Assembly: GCA_024742475.1 (NCBI GenBank)
Contig: JANSYI010000042.1
Location: forward strand, 1 to 64,000
Length of the DNA: 64,000 nt
DNA from: a bacterium
GTDB lineage: Bacteria > Myxococcota_A > Polyangia > Nannocystales > Nannocystaceae
Reading direction: 5' to 3'
In this document: positions 25,722 through 33,524 of the stretch, one piece after another
How positions within the stretch are numbered: the stretch's first letter is position 1
Layout of the letters: each line of letters opens with the position of its first letter
Made by a program: the position numbers and the translations under genes
The notes under the pieces: generated by a model
Databases searched by the model: none
Told to the model about the DNA's origin: nothing
What the model saw: the letters and a program-made list of their open reading frames with translations, nothing else

Positions 25722-26666
25722 ATGAAGGTCTTTCAGAAATCGATATGGGTTGCAGGCGTCTTGGCCGGCACGCTTCTGAGCACGGGTTGTGACACGGACG
25801 ACGACGAGTCGACGACGACGGTTGCCGGCACGACAGGCACGGACGACGCCTCCGAGACGTCGGCCGACCCCGACGGCACCACGACAGCGGACGACGACCC
25901 CGGGTCCACGGGCGACGCGACATCAGGCGGTTCGTCCAGCGGCGAGCCGGACGACGGCACCACGACCGGCGACGTCGCGACCGGGAGCAGCGAGGGCGGT
26001 GAGTCGAGCAGCGGCAGCACCGGCGGCGAGGCGCAGTTCGAGGGCCCAGGCTGCGGCGTCGCGCCCGCGTGCGACAGGGGCGTGCTCAATGGCAGCGTCC
26101 GCATCGAGAGCGCGGCCGACATCGCCGACATCGCCGGGTACACGGGCGTCATCGGCTGGGTCGAAGTGGTCGACTCGGACCTGGTCTGCCTCGACTTCCT
26201 CGCGTGCCTGCAGACCGCGGGCCGCGACGTGACGATCTTCGGCAACGACGCGCTGCAAGACGTCAGCGGCCTGGGCAACCTCACCGCCCTCGGCACCCAG
26301 ACGACGCAGCAGGGCTACGACGAATGGGACGGCACCCTGGTCATCACCCAAAACGACGCGCTCGAGGAGATCGCCGGATTCGAGAGCCTCACCGCGATCC
26401 AGCAGTCGCTCAACATCAACGAGAACCAGAGCCTCGTCAGCGTCTCGGGCTTCAACGCGCTCACCCTCATCGAGCACAACCTGGTCATCCGAGAGAACCC
26501 ACTCTTGGAGACGATCGCGGGCCTCGACGCGCTCGAGGTCGTGCGCGACAACTTCGTCGTCACGGGCAACCCGAGCCTTTGCGTCAGCGACATCAACGTC
26601 GTCGGCGGCACCCTCGAGCAGCCACCGGCCTCGGGCAGCACGGCCGCCAACGACAACGGCTGCTGA
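25722..26666 (+). CDS. Receptor-L-domain (leucine-rich beta-helix) lipoprotein
   Basis: The product has 314 residues. It has a clean lipoprotein signal (lipobox STGC), then about 85 residues of Asp/Ser/Thr/Gly spacer. The C-terminal 190 residues show repeating turns of about 22-25 residues with I-x-x-N or I-x-E-N steps (VTIFGNDALQDVSGL, LVITQNDALEEIAGF, LNINENQSLVSVSGF, LVIRENPLLETIAGL, FVVTGNPSLC), the receptor L-domain solenoid. A cap is formed by C-terminal Cys residues. The 100 bp upstream are unusually AT-rich for this genome, with weak -35/-10-like hexamers (25662 and 25684), so this gene probably has its own promoter. The ligand is unknown. Confidence 0.8.
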   Translation: MKVFQKSIWVAGVLAGTLLSTGCDTDDDESTTTVAGTTGTDDASETSADPDGTTTADDDPGSTGDATSGGSSSGEPDDGTTTGDVATGSSEGGESSSGSTGGEAQFEGPGCGVAPACDRGVLNGSVRIESAADIADIAGYTGVIGWVEVVDSDLVCLDFLACLQTAGRDVTIFGNDALQDVSGLGNLTALGTQTTQQGYDEWDGTLVITQNDALEEIAGFESLTAIQQSLNINENQSLVSVSGFNALTLIEHNLVIRENPLLETIAGLDALEVVRDNFVVTGNPSLCVSDINVVGGTLEQPPASGSTAANDNGC

Positions 26667-26753
26667 GCGGGGATGGGCCGCCGTGCGCGTCGAGCACCCG
26701 CCAGGGGGTCGACGCGCGGCCAACGTGCGCGGATGTGCTAGAGCGTCCCGCCG

Positions 26754-27605
26754 ATGCCTGATCTCGTCCAATCCGTCGCCTCGTATCTCCAGCAAAACGC
26801 AGGCTACCTGCTGAGCCGCGTCGCAATCGGGCTCGTCATCATCGTCGCCGCATGGATCGCGTCTCGGCTGGCGCGGCGCGGCGTGGCGAAGCTCCTTGCG
26901 CGTAGTGGCAACCAGTCGCGGGCTCGCACGCTCACGCCGATCGCCGAGACGCTGGTCGGGCTGGCGGTGATGGGTGTCGGCATCGTCGTGGGCCTGCAAC
27001 AACTCGGCCTCGACCTGACGGCCGTCATCGCCGGCGCGGGCGTGCTCGGTCTCGCAGTCGGCTTCGGCGCTCAAGAGCTCGTGCGCGACGTCATCAGCGG
27101 CTTCTTCATGATTTTCGACGGCGTTATCGAAGCGGGCGACTTCGTGACCGGGGACCAAGCGACGGGCCAGGTGGAGCGCGTCGGCATCCGGGTGACCCAG
27201 ATTCGCGCCTTCGACGGCACCCTTTGGTACGTGCCCAACGGCAAGCTGCAGACGGTCGGCAACAACAGCCGGGAGTGGTGCCGGGCGATCGCCAACGTCG
27301 GGCTGGCGTACGAGCAGGACGCGGCGAAGGGTCTGAAGGTGCTGCAGGCGATCGGGGACGCCTGGGCCAAGGAGCACCCCGAGCTGTGCGTCGAAGCGCC
27401 GGTCGCTCAGGGCGTGGTGGCGCTGGCCGACTCCTCGGTCAACGTGCGCCTGGTCGGCAAGGTCAAGGCCGCGGAGCACTGGCCCATCGAGCGCGAGTGG
27501 CTCAAGCGGATCAAGGCCGAGTTCGACGCCCAAGACATCGAGATCCCCTTCCCCCGCAACGTCACCTACCTTCGCAAGGACGACGCGAGCACCGAAGCGT
27601 CGTGA
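26754..27605 (+). CDS. MscS-family small-conductance mechanosensitive channel
   Basis: The product has 283 residues, as for E. coli MscS. Three N-terminal helices end in the Gly/Ala-rich pore helix (VIAGAGVLGLAVGFGAQELVRDVISGFFMIFDG). A beta domain follows with VERVGIRVTQIRAFDGTLWYVPNG, then the alpha/beta C-terminal domain. It relieves turgor by releasing solutes under membrane tension. The stop overlaps a GTG that could start the glycosylase gene. Confidence 0.92.
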   Translation: MPDLVQSVASYLQQNAGYLLSRVAIGLVIIVAAWIASRLARRGVAKLLARSGNQSRARTLTPIAETLVGLAVMGVGIVVGLQQLGLDLTAVIAGAGVLGLAVGFGAQELVRDVISGFFMIFDGVIEAGDFVTGDQATGQVERVGIRVTQIRAFDGTLWYVPNGKLQTVGNNSREWCRAIANVGLAYEQDAAKGLKVLQAIGDAWAKEHPELCVEAPVAQGVVALADSSVNVRLVGKVKAAEHWPIEREWLKRIKAEFDAQDIEIPFPRNVTYLRKDDASTEAS

Positions 27606-27622
27606 CCCCGGCGGTGGCGAAC

Positions 27623-28516
27623 ATGGAGTCATCGACGCGCACGTTCGCCTGTGCCGCGGACGCGACCGAGGCGGTCAAGCTTCAGCAGCTCGGCCCGTAC
27701 GACCCGACGATGCGCATCGAGGACGGCACGGTGTGGAGGGCAACCCACACGCCCGACGGGCCCGCGACGCTGCGGGTGACCACGGGCGGTGCGCAGGCGA
27801 GCGCCGAGGCGTGGGGGCCCGGCGCGAGCTGGGTGCTCGAGCGCGCGCCGGACTTCTGCGGCGCCACGGACGAGCCGGTCGACTTCGATCCGCAGCCGGC
27901 GTGGCTTGCCGAGGTCTGCCGTCGCCACGCGCACGTGCGGCTCGGCAAGGCTCTGCGCGTCTTCGACATCGCCGCGTCCTACGTCCTGCAGCAGAGGGTG
28001 CGCTTCGTCGACGCGGCCGCGTCGTGGCGCCGGGTCGTCGCGCGCGTAGGTGCGCCCGCACCGGGCCCCGCCGAGCTGTTGCTGCCTGCCACGCCCGCGC
28101 AGTGGCGAGCGCTCACCCCCGCCGAGCTCGCGGCCTGCGACATCGACCCGCAGCGGATCCGCTGCCTACACTCCACCGCTCTGCACGCCCGCAAGCTCGA
28201 GGCCCTGCTCGAGCAACCTCTCGACCACGCCCGCGCGCTGCTACCCAAGCTGCCCGGCTTCGGCCCGTGGACCACGAACATGGTGCTCGCGATGGGCTTG
28301 GCCGACCCCGACGCCGTCTTCGTCGGCGATGCCCACATGCCCAACCTCATCGCGTGGGCCCTCGCCAAAGAACCTCGCGCCACTGATGCTCGCATGCTCG
28401 AGCTGCTCGAGCCCTACCGCCCCAATCGGTACCGCGTCACCCGGATGCTCTACGCCGCGGGCTACCGCGCGCAGCGGTTCGGCCCGCGGTTTCGACGATC
28501 GCAGCGACTGCGCTGA
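27623..28516 (+). CDS. AlkA-like HhH-GPD DNA glycosylase
   Basis: The product has 297 residues. The helix-hairpin-helix LPGFGPWTTNMVLAMG (about 211-226) is followed by the catalytic-Asp region DAVFVGDAHMPNLIAW, as in DNA-3-methyladenine glycosylase II. The N-terminal third is a degenerate TATA-like beta domain. The protein would excise alkylated bases. I use ATG 27623. A GTG at 27602 overlapping the mscS stop would add seven residues. No Cys-rich iron-sulfur loop is present, so it is not an Nth/MutY type. Confidence 0.8.
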   Translation: MESSTRTFACAADATEAVKLQQLGPYDPTMRIEDGTVWRATHTPDGPATLRVTTGGAQASAEAWGPGASWVLERAPDFCGATDEPVDFDPQPAWLAEVCRRHAHVRLGKALRVFDIAASYVLQQRVRFVDAAASWRRVVARVGAPAPGPAELLLPATPAQWRALTPAELAACDIDPQRIRCLHSTALHARKLEALLEQPLDHARALLPKLPGFGPWTTNMVLAMGLADPDAVFVGDAHMPNLIAWALAKEPRATDARMLELLEPYRPNRYRVTRMLYAAGYRAQRFGPRFRRSQRLR

Positions 28517-28639
28517 CGAGCGGTCGAAGCCGGCCGCCCGACCTACGCATCGGCGCAGGGGCAGAACGGACGAGCACGCTCAGTCCGGCGACAATGCGGT
28601 ATCCTCGGCGTCCGAAGCCTGAGCGAGCGACGGGGATCC

Positions 28640-31561
28640 ATGACGCACCGGGAGCGAGCAGCGAGGCGCGCGGCGCAGTCACCCACGGTGACCGATCTGG
28701 GGCTCCAGCAGCAGGCACAGCCCGCTGCGGCGGCTCCGGCATCGCCATTCGAGGTGCCTCCGAGCAAGCTCGGGCACTTCGAGGTGCGCGGCGTGCTGGG
28801 CAAGGGCGCGATGGGGACGGTGCTCGAGGCGTACGATCCCACCCTCGACCGCAGCGTTGCACTCAAGCTCCTGCACGACGCCGACCGCGACGACCAGCGC
28901 CTGCTTCGAGAGGCGCAGGCCCTGGCCCGGCTCTCGCACCCCAACGTGGTGCAGGTCTACGAAGTGGGGAGGTTCGAAGAGCGGCTGTTCGTCGCGATGG
29001 AGCTCGTCGAGGGCCAGTCGCTCGCGCAGTGGCAACGCAGCCCCCGCACGTGGCAGGAGTGTTTGCACGTCTACACGCAAGCGGGGCGTGGCCTCGCCGC
29101 GGCCCATGCGCAGGGGCTCGTGCACCGCGACTTCAAGCCCGCGAACTGCATCATCGACGCCGAGAACCACGTCCGAGTCCTCGACTTCGGGCTGGTGCGC
29201 GAGGAGGGCGAGCTCATCCCGGCCGAGCCCACCGGGGGCGTGGCGACCGGTCCCGCCGACGAGGTCAGTGCCGCGATCAGCGGAAGTGGCAGCGTGCTGG
29301 CCGTAGATCTGACTCGAACCGGCACCGTGCTCGGGACGCTGGCCTACATGGCTCCCGAACAGCTGACCGGCAAGCCCGCGGACGCGCGAAGCGACCAGTT
29401 CGGCTTTTGCGTCGCGTTCTACGAGGCCCTCTACGGTCGTCGGCCGTTTCGGGGACAAACCGCGGTCAGCCTTCTCGCGGCAATTCACGAGCGCAACATC
29501 GTCGCCGTCGATCGGGACGCAGCCCTGCCTCCGGTGCCGGCTTGGCTGCGTCGCATCGTGTTGCGCGGCCTGTGTGCACATCGGGATGAGCGCTACCCGA
29601 GCATGGCGGCACTGCTCGACGAAATTCCCCGTACGCTGCGAAAGCGTCGTCGTATCCGCGGCGGACTGATCGGCATGGGGGTCGCCACGGTCGGAGGGTT
29701 GGCCGCGTTCGCCTGGCCCCGGCCCAGCCCCTGCGACGGGTTGCGAACCTCCTCGGCTCCGTCCTGGACGCCCGATGCCCGCGCCGCGGCGGAAGAGGGG
29801 TTGCTGCGGGTCGATGAAGCGCTCGCCGAGCCGGCGTGGCAGGGGGTCCAAGCTCATCTCGATCGATACGCGGCGCAGTGGGTCGAAGTCCGAACCGAGG
29901 CGTGCGAGGCAACCCACGTCCGCAAGACCAGCGGGGAGCGGACACTCGAGCTGCGCCTGGCATGCCTCGATCGCCGGTCGCAGCGCGTGGAGGCGCTGGT
30001 CGAGCAGCTCGCGAACGCGGACCGCGAGATGGTCGCCCGGGCCGTGGAGGCGAGCCACGCGCTGCCCAGCATCGAGCCGTGCCGCGACGCTCGCGGCCTC
30101 AACGTGGTCGAAGTCGGTTCGGTGAGCGACCATGATGATGGTGAGCCAGGCAGTGTACGCGCGCTCATCGACCGAGCGTGGGCGCTGCACCATACGGGCC
30201 GCTCGAGCGACGCCCTCCCCCTCGCCGAAGAGGCGGTCGAGCGAGCTGGCCACGACCGCATCGAGGCCGAGGCCCACTATCTCCGAGGCTCACTCCATCT
30301 CGATGCACGTGCACTCGATCCGGCCCGGCGCGACCTCCACGTCGCGCTCGAAGGGGCGGAACACGTCCGTGACGAAGAGCTCGTCCTGGACGTCCTCGAT
30401 CGCCTGGTCGCGCTCGAGCTGTTCGACGAATCCCACGCCGCCGCCCGTGCCTGGCTCGTGCAGAGCCGCGGAAAACTCCCGCACGCCGCCGAGCCCCCGA
30501 TGCGTGGGGTGACGGTCGACCTCGCCGAGGGGAGACTGGCCAGCGCCAGGGGCGACCATGAGGCTGCGGTCGCCTCGATGTCACGCGCCATCGAGACGTT
30601 GCGCAAGCGTTCACCGCGGCCCGAGCTCGCGCTCGCCCGGGCGCTTCAGCTGCTGGGGGGTGCAGAGTCGGCGGGTCGACGCGACGCCCAGGCCCGCGCA
30701 GCCTATGCAGAGGGTCTCGAGCTCGCCGAGCGGACAGGCGCTCACCTCACGACCGCCCGCCTCAGCCACGACCTCGCGATTCACGAACTCGAGGCCGGCG
30801 AGATCGATCGTGCACGGCAGCTGTTCGAGACGGCGCTCCAGATCTACGAGTCGTTCTTCGGCGAGCGGGCGCTGATCGCTCTGGATACGCGGATCGGATT
30901 GGTGCGCGTTCACATGCTCCGGGGCGATCAGTCCGCGGCGCTGATTCATGCCCAAGCGGCTCGCGCCACGCTCGAGGGCGGTGACAACGTCGACCCTCAG
31001 TCACGCGCGCTGGTCATGATGATGCTCGGCGGCCTCCAGCAACGCGCGGGCGACTTCGAGAACGCCTCGACTGCCTATGCGCAGGCGCGCGAGGCCTTTC
31101 TCGTCATGCCCGAGGTGGACGAGGCCGAAGTCGCCATGGCCGAGAGCAGCCTCGGCGACTGCCAACGAGCGTTGGCACAGCTGCCCGCCGCCCTGCGAAG
31201 CTACCGACGCGCCCTCGACCGCCTCGAGGCCCATGCGCAACCCGATGATTTCCGGTGGGTCTTCCCCTTGCTCGGCCTTGGACGCCTGCAGATCGCTCGA
31301 GCCGATCCAAAGTCTGCGGTGCCGCTGCTGCGCCGAGCCCTCACGATTCAAGAGGCCGGGCCACACGATCCGCAAACCACCGCGTGGATCGAATGGTCGT
31401 TGGGTCGCGCGCTGCACGAGACCCGAGCGTCGGGTCCGGAGGCCTCGGAGCTGCTCCACCACGCACACGCGACGTTCAGCGAGACGGGCGCGACCGATGC
31501 CCTCGAAGCCATGCACTCGTGGCGAGACGAATGTGGCGGGCCTTGCGAGGCGCTTTGGTGA
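28640..31561 (+). CDS. Hanks-type Ser/Thr protein kinase with membrane segment and TPR-like C-terminus
   Basis: The product has 973 residues. Kinase domain about 46-330: Gly loop GVLGKGAMGTV (51-61), Lys76, Glu91, HRDFKPAN (162-169), DFG (182-184) and APE (238-240). All catalytic residues are present. The segment between DFG and APE carries an unusually long acidic insert of about 50 residues. A basic stretch and one transmembrane helix (about 341-360) separate it from about 600 residues of helical repeats, TPR-like from about 510 onward, presumably extracytoplasmic. This domain plan is common in myxobacteria. Probable transmembrane signal receptor. A small unknown protein is encoded 62 bp downstream. 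Confidence 0.9.
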   Translation: MTHRERAARRAAQSPTVTDLGLQQQAQPAAAAPASPFEVPPSKLGHFEVRGVLGKGAMGTVLEAYDPTLDRSVALKLLHDADRDDQRLLREAQALARLSHPNVVQVYEVGRFEERLFVAMELVEGQSLAQWQRSPRTWQECLHVYTQAGRGLAAAHAQGLVHRDFKPANCIIDAENHVRVLDFGLVREEGELIPAEPTGGVATGPADEVSAAISGSGSVLAVDLTRTGTVLGTLAYMAPEQLTGKPADARSDQFGFCVAFYEALYGRRPFRGQTAVSLLAAIHERNIVAVDRDAALPPVPAWLRRIVLRGLCAHRDERYPSMAALLDEIPRTLRKRRRIRGGLIGMGVATVGGLAAFAWPRPSPCDGLRTSSAPSWTPDARAAAEEGLLRVDEALAEPAWQGVQAHLDRYAAQWVEVRTEACEATHVRKTSGERTLELRLACLDRRSQRVEALVEQLANADREMVARAVEASHALPSIEPCRDARGLNVVEVGSVSDHDDGEPGSVRALIDRAWALHHTGRSSDALPLAEEAVERAGHDRIEAEAHYLRGSLHLDARALDPARRDLHVALEGAEHVRDEELVLDVLDRLVALELFDESHAAARAWLVQSRGKLPHAAEPPMRGVTVDLAEGRLASARGDHEAAVASMSRAIETLRKRSPRPELALARALQLLGGAESAGRRDAQARAAYAEGLELAERTGAHLTTARLSHDLAIHELEAGEIDRARQLFETALQIYESFFGERALIALDTRIGLVRVHMLRGDQSAALIHAQAARATLEGGDNVDPQSRALVMMMLGGLQQRAGDFENASTAYAQAREAFLVMPEVDEAEVAMAESSLGDCQRALAQLPAALRSYRRALDRLEAHAQPDDFRWVFPLLGLGRLQIARADPKSAVPLLRRALTIQEAGPHDPQTTAWIEWSLGRALHETRASGPEASELLHHAHATFSETGATDALEAMHSWRDECGGPCEALW

Positions 31562-31623
31562 GGTCCGCAGCGATGCAAACGCTTCTCTAGTCGAACCGAA
31601 CAACCAACGAAGAAGACGAGATC

Positions 31624-31938
31624 ATGACGCAGCGAATCTACGTGAAACAAACCAGAGACCGCACCATTGGCACGTGGTGGGAAGGCAGCACCGACAAGAA
31701 CTCCGGATTCGTCCCACTGGGGACCACCCGCGAGGACGCGCCGACCATCGACATCGGCACCAACTCGAGCATCCAGTATGAGGGTGTGGCCAGTGAGGTC
31801 TGCTCTCAGCAGATCACCGCGAACCCTGAGCAGCAGCAGGGTCTCGTCGACAACGAGACCGTCACGACCGACCTTCAATGCGGGGATGCCAACTCGACCC
31901 CCGTCTACATCAAGATCCGCAGGGCAGGCAACGTATAG
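31624..31938 (+). CDS. Small protein of unknown family downstream of the kinase
   Basis: The product has 104 residues with a good GAAGAAGACGAG ribosome-binding stretch. The sequence is polar, rich in Thr/Gln/Asn/Ile, with aromatic TWWEG and two cysteines (SEVCSQ, LQCGD), and has no signal peptide or membrane helix. Composition and codon choice (fewer Arg/Ala, more Asn/Gln) differ from the neighbours. A strong hairpin follows it (31952-31983). It looks like a compact beta-rich soluble protein. Possible kinase substrate by position only. Confidence 0.7.
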   Translation: MTQRIYVKQTRDRTIGTWWEGSTDKNSGFVPLGTTREDAPTIDIGTNSSIQYEGVASEVCSQQITANPEQQQGLVDNETVTTDLQCGDANSTPVYIKIRRAGNV

Positions 31939-31951
31939 CGCGCCAAGGTGG

Positions 31952-31983
31952 TGATGGCGGGCCTCTCGAGCTGCCCGCCGTCA
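31952..31983. terminator. Bidirectional terminator-like hairpin between convergent genes
   Basis: An 11-bp stem TGATGGCGGGC / GCCCGCCGTCA (one G-U) with a 10-nt loop lies between the stop of the 104-residue gene and the end of the minus-strand lipoprotein gene. No T-run on either side, so termination could be Rho-dependent or the hairpin may protect mRNA ends. Confidence 0.55.
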
Positions 31984-32015
31984 CGACCTGGACGCTCGCA
32001 GCGCGGCGGTCCACC

Positions 32016-32756
32016 TCAGAGTTCGAGCGTCACGTCCACGGGTGCGACGCGCTTGGGCTTGGGCATGGTCGTCGCGAGGACTGCTCTGACGACGCACCGG
32101 CGCAGGCCCAAGGATGCCGGGGGCAGCCCGTCGACGCCTACGCCCGACGGTTGACCGGCCTCGTCGACGCGAAAGTCGACGAAGACGACCTCTCGCTTCC
32201 GGCCCCGTTTATCGAAGCAGGCGTCGATCTTTGGACGCAACACGGAGAACACCAACCCAGCCGCAGGCATGTACGCCGGATGGCTCGTGTCGACCGACCT
32301 GACGGTCACGAAAACGATCGGATACGACACGGCATGCTCCCCGTCCTCGCCGAGAGATGGGAACGTCATCGTGGAGAAGACGTCGACCACGCATCGTTCG
32401 AGTGCCTCGCTTCGGACCGTGGAGTTCTCTACCATCGCCGCCTCGACCGCGCCCTCCGCCACGATGGTGAACCGAACCGTCACCGTTCCACTCAGCGAGG
32501 GATCCCGGGCGAGCAGAGGGTTGTAGCAGCCGCGAATCGAGCTCATGTTTCGGCGAACGACTCGACGGATGCTCGACTTGATCTCGGGCTCATGCGTCGG
32601 TGCATCGTCGACGACCGCCGGCTGAGCGTCGACCCAGCCTTTCGACGGTGGCGGCTCGCTCCTCTTCGGGGCGCGCTCATCGGGCAAGACGGACGCCGTC
32701 TTTGGCCCGCATGCGGTCACCAGCGCCGCGAGCAGCGAGATGCGAAGGACGTGCAC
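32016..32756 (-). CDS. Lipoprotein with AgmX/PglI-type (TonB-like) domains
   Basis: The product has 246 residues. The signal peptide ends in lipobox VTAC. The first domain (about 62-150) reads VVRRNMSSIRGCYNPLLARDPSLSG, then TVRFTIVAEGAVEAAMV and ERCVVDVF, the pattern of the AgmX/PglI C-terminal domain with its Cys pair. A second, shorter copy follows (RPKIDACFDK ... DFRVDEAGQPSG ... RRCVVRAV). In Myxococcus, AgmX is linked to gliding motility. The domain is related to TonB C-termini. The role here is unknown. Confidence 0.75.
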   Translation of the reverse strand: MHVLRISLLAALVTACGPKTASVLPDERAPKRSEPPPSKGWVDAQPAVVDDAPTHEPEIKSSIRRVVRRNMSSIRGCYNPLLARDPSLSGTVTVRFTIVAEGAVEAAMVENSTVRSEALERCVVDVFSTMTFPSLGEDGEHAVSYPIVFVTVRSVDTSHPAYMPAAGLVFSVLRPKIDACFDKRGRKREVVFVDFRVDEAGQPSGVGVDGLPPASLGLRRCVVRAVLATTMPKPKRVAPVDVTLEL

Positions 32757-32847
32757 GCCCGAGGTTATCTCGGCTGCGGGTGCGAACGCGACGATGTCCT
32801 CGCGCGTCGCCTTGCAGCACCGCGCGGTGGCGGTACACGCGGACTGA

Positions 32848-33426
32848 GTGAACGGTCAGCTCATCCTCGGCGTGTCGATCCCGCTGCTCGTCTCGGGCTT
32901 CGTGCTGTGGGCCGCGTCTCGCCCCGAACGCGAACGCAGGCGGCACAGGGACAGCTCGCGCAAGGAGGTGTTCGGTGCGCTGCGCGAGCAGTTCGCGCTC
33001 TCGGAGAGCGACGGCAGGCTCAGCGGCAGCGTGGATGGCCGGCCCGTGAGCGTGCAGCATGAGGGCGAGTACCTCACGGTCGCCCACGTCACGCTGCACG
33101 TGCCGGTGCTGCCTCTCGGGGTTCGACTCGTCGAGTTTCCGGACGGCCCGTACCAAAAGTATGAGGAGCGGGCGATCGGTGGTGCTCACGCGGTCGGCGA
33201 TGCACAGTTCGACGCCAAGTTCCTGGCCTACGGAGAGCCTGGCGATCTGTCGCGCATCGAGCCCGAGGTTCTCGCCCTGATGGTGCGGCACTGGATCGAA
33301 GGCGTCGGGGTGCGCTTCGGGGAAGTCACGCTCTACGTGCCGGCCGAGGCGAACGCCGCGGTCGATGCGATCCGCCGCACCCTTGCGCTGTGCGACGCCC
33401 TCGAGGCGTCCGTCCGCGTGGCCTGA
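32848..33426 (+). CDS. Unknown protein with an N-terminal membrane anchor
   Basis: The product has 192 residues from a GTG start. One hydrophobic helix (about 4-23, ILGVSIPLLVSGFVLWAA) is followed by a basic cluster RPERERRRHR and a soluble alpha/beta domain of about 150 residues, probably cytoplasmic by the positive-inside rule. Nothing in it recalls a known active site. It converges on the acyl-CoA oxidase gene. Confidence 0.65.
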   Translation: MNGQLILGVSIPLLVSGFVLWAASRPERERRRHRDSSRKEVFGALREQFALSESDGRLSGSVDGRPVSVQHEGEYLTVAHVTLHVPVLPLGVRLVEFPDGPYQKYEERAIGGAHAVGDAQFDAKFLAYGEPGDLSRIEPEVLALMVRHWIEGVGVRFGEVTLYVPAEANAAVDAIRRTLALCDALEASVRVA

Positions 33427-33450
33427 ACGATCGGCCAGCGCTGTCGCATC

Positions 33451-33500
33451 TGCGCGAAATCGCGCAAGTCGCGACAATATGTCGTATTTGAAGACGCGAC
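33451..33500. terminator. Hairpin cluster between convergent genes
   Basis: A perfect TGCGCGA-AA-TCGCGCA hairpin (33451-33466) is followed by a longer imperfect structure whose ends are GTCGCG and CGCGAC and which encloses CGAC-AATAT-GTCG in an AT-rich loop (33469-33500). It lies in the 98-bp gap between the stops of two convergent genes, and a terminator role is likely. Confidence 0.45.
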
Positions 33501-33524
33501 ATGCCGGGACGCATCGCGCCCAGC

